From: Bacteroidota bacterium
Lineage (GTDB): Bacteria > Bacteroidota > Rhodothermia > Rhodothermales > UBA10348
Assembly (NCBI GenBank): GCA_024640835.1
Contig: JAHEEH010000100.1
Coordinates: 1 to 6,903, forward strand
DNA: 6,903 nucleotides
Direction of reading: 5' to 3'
The position numbers and the translations under genes were made by a program. How positions within the stretch are numbered: the stretch's first letter is position 1; each line of letters opens with the position of its first letter. The notes beneath the pieces are model-generated. The model saw only the letters and a program-made list of their open reading frames with translations, was not told the origin of the DNA and ran no database searches. Shown piece after piece: positions 5,891 through 6,903 of this stretch.

Positions 5891-5894
5891 GACT

Positions 5895-6323
<429 letters not shown>

Positions 6324-6332
6324 GATTGATTC

Positions 6333-6338
6333 CCTCCT
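6333..6338 (-). promoter_or_regulatory. Strong Shine-Dalgarno sequence of rplP
   Basis: The transcript reads AGAGGAGGGAATCAATC followed by ATG. The AGGAGG core has a 9-base spacer to the ATG at 6323. It decides the rplP start and is the only full Shine-Dalgarno match before any of the fourteen starts visible here. Confidence 0.85.
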
Positions 6339-6346
6339 CTATAGGT

Positions 6347-6359
6347 CGTCCGGCGGACG
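6347..6359 (-). other. Small hairpin in the rpsC-rplP spacer, just before the Shine-Dalgarno
   Basis: The transcript reads CGTCC - GCC - GGACG, five perfect pairs with a three-base loop. It begins 12 bases after the rpsC stop and ends 8 bases before the AGGAGG of rplP. It does not include the Shine-Dalgarno sequence, so it may help keep that site open rather than hide it. It is short and could be chance in GC-rich DNA. Confidence 0.35.
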
Positions 6360-6371
6360 CCCGGATAATCT

Positions 6372-6903
6372 TCAGTTGGAACCCTTCTTGTCGGTACGGG
6401 CACCCGTGGCGCGACGGCGACGCTTCCGGTCCCGTTCGCCGCGGCGACGCTCGGGCTCCATCTGCTGCATCTGCTGACGCTGCGCCTGGACGTTCGGGCT
6501 CAGGTCGGGGCGGCCGAGGATTTCTCCCTGGTAGATCCAGACCTTGACACCGGACGTACCGTAGATCGTGAAGGCGGTCGCCTCCGCGTAATCGATGTCG
6601 GCGCGAATCGTGTGAAGCGGCACGCGGCCCTCCAGGTACTGCTCCGTCCGACCCATCTCGGCTCCGCCCAGCCGTCCGCCCAGCTTGATGCGGATACCTT
6701 CCGCACCCATGCGCATGGCGGCACCGAGCGACTGCTTCATCGCACGACGGAACGACACGCGACCCTCGAGCTGCTGCGCGATGTTCTGGGCAACCAGGGA
6801 CGCATCGAGCTCCGGACGCTTGATCTCGTTGATGTTGATCTGGATGTCTTTGGACGTCAGCTTCCGGATCTCCTCGCGCAGCTTCTCGACCTCGGCGCCA
6901 CCC
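6372..6903 (-). CDS. rpsC: 30S ribosomal protein S3 (uS3), C-terminal part (5' end cut by window)
   Basis: S3 lines the mRNA entry tunnel on the 30S head and takes part in mRNA unwinding with S4 and S5. The frame is open from the window edge: 176 residues are visible and roughly the first 75-80 are missing. The fragment starts at the end of the KH domain ([20 protein letters not shown], then QINI). The C-terminal domain follows: [11 protein letters not shown] (49-59), [20 protein letters not shown] (70-89), [16 protein letters not shown] and [15 protein letters not shown] (116-130). The internal GTG at 6758 is only a codon, not the start. After GRPDLSPNV comes a long Gln/Arg-rich tail ending TDKKGSN. 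The RPDLSPN element is, as I recall, common in Bacteroidota S3. The stop is TGA, 48 bases before rplP. Confidence 0.98.
   Translation of the reverse strand, partial: GGAEVEKLREEIRKLTSKDIQININEIKRPELDASLVAQNIAQQLEGRVSFRRAMKQSLGAAMRMGAEGIRIKLGGRLGGAEMGRTEQYLEGRVPLHTIRADIDYAEATAFTIYGTSGVKVWIYQGEILGRPDLSPNVQAQRQQMQQMEPERRRGERDRKRRRRATGARTDKKGSN

Overview
The window is a GC-rich piece of a bacterial chromosome. It carries one unbroken, co-directional run of translation genes, all on the minus strand. Read in the direction of transcription (from 6903 down to 1) the order is rpsC (3' part) - rplP - rpmC - rpsQ - rplN - rplX - rplE - rpsN - rpsH - rplF - rplR - rpsE - rpmD - rplO - secY (5' part). 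This is the classical end of the S10 operon running straight into the spc operon. Thirteen genes are complete and two are cut by the window edges. There is no tRNA, rRNA, mobile element, CRISPR array or plus-strand gene, and no gene-free stretch longer than 68 bases.

Organism: the protein sequences look like the Bacteroidota/Rhodothermota group. Clues are the 89-residue zinc-free S14 ending in GVRKSSW, S8 ending in GGEVLAYVY, the S3 tail beginning RPDLSPNV, L18 ending in [18 protein letters not shown], the 60-residue L30, and a SecY that begins with an IWKIEELRKR segment. Thirteen of the fourteen visible start codons lack a real Shine-Dalgarno sequence, which also fits this group. The high GC favours a Rhodothermales-like member over typical AT-rich Bacteroidia or Flavobacteriia. 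This placement comes from memory of family sequences, not from a search.

Layout: 6903-6372 encodes the end of S3. 6323-5368 holds L16, L29 and S17, the end of the S10 block. 5310-827 holds L14, L24, L5, S14, S8, L6, L18, S5, L30 and L15 (the spc block). 803-1 is the first 267 codons of SecY. The ribosomal proteins belong to both subunits (S3, S17, S14, S8, S5 in 30S; L16, L29, L14, L24, L5, L6, L18, L30, L15 in 50S). SecY is the membrane channel through which ribosomes export nascent proteins. Co-transcription matches the output of these parts.

What is less ordinary is the spacer DNA. Most junctions are 23-68 bases rather than overlapping. Several contain compact GC-rich inverted repeats, with the strongest (8 bp, 4-base loop) at the S10/spc boundary. 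Only rplP has a canonical Shine-Dalgarno sequence. The other starts share a purine at -3, and several share an AGCACC-like motif just before ATG. I found no undescribed multi-gene system here; the points worth checking concern translation initiation and post-transcriptional control of this operon.
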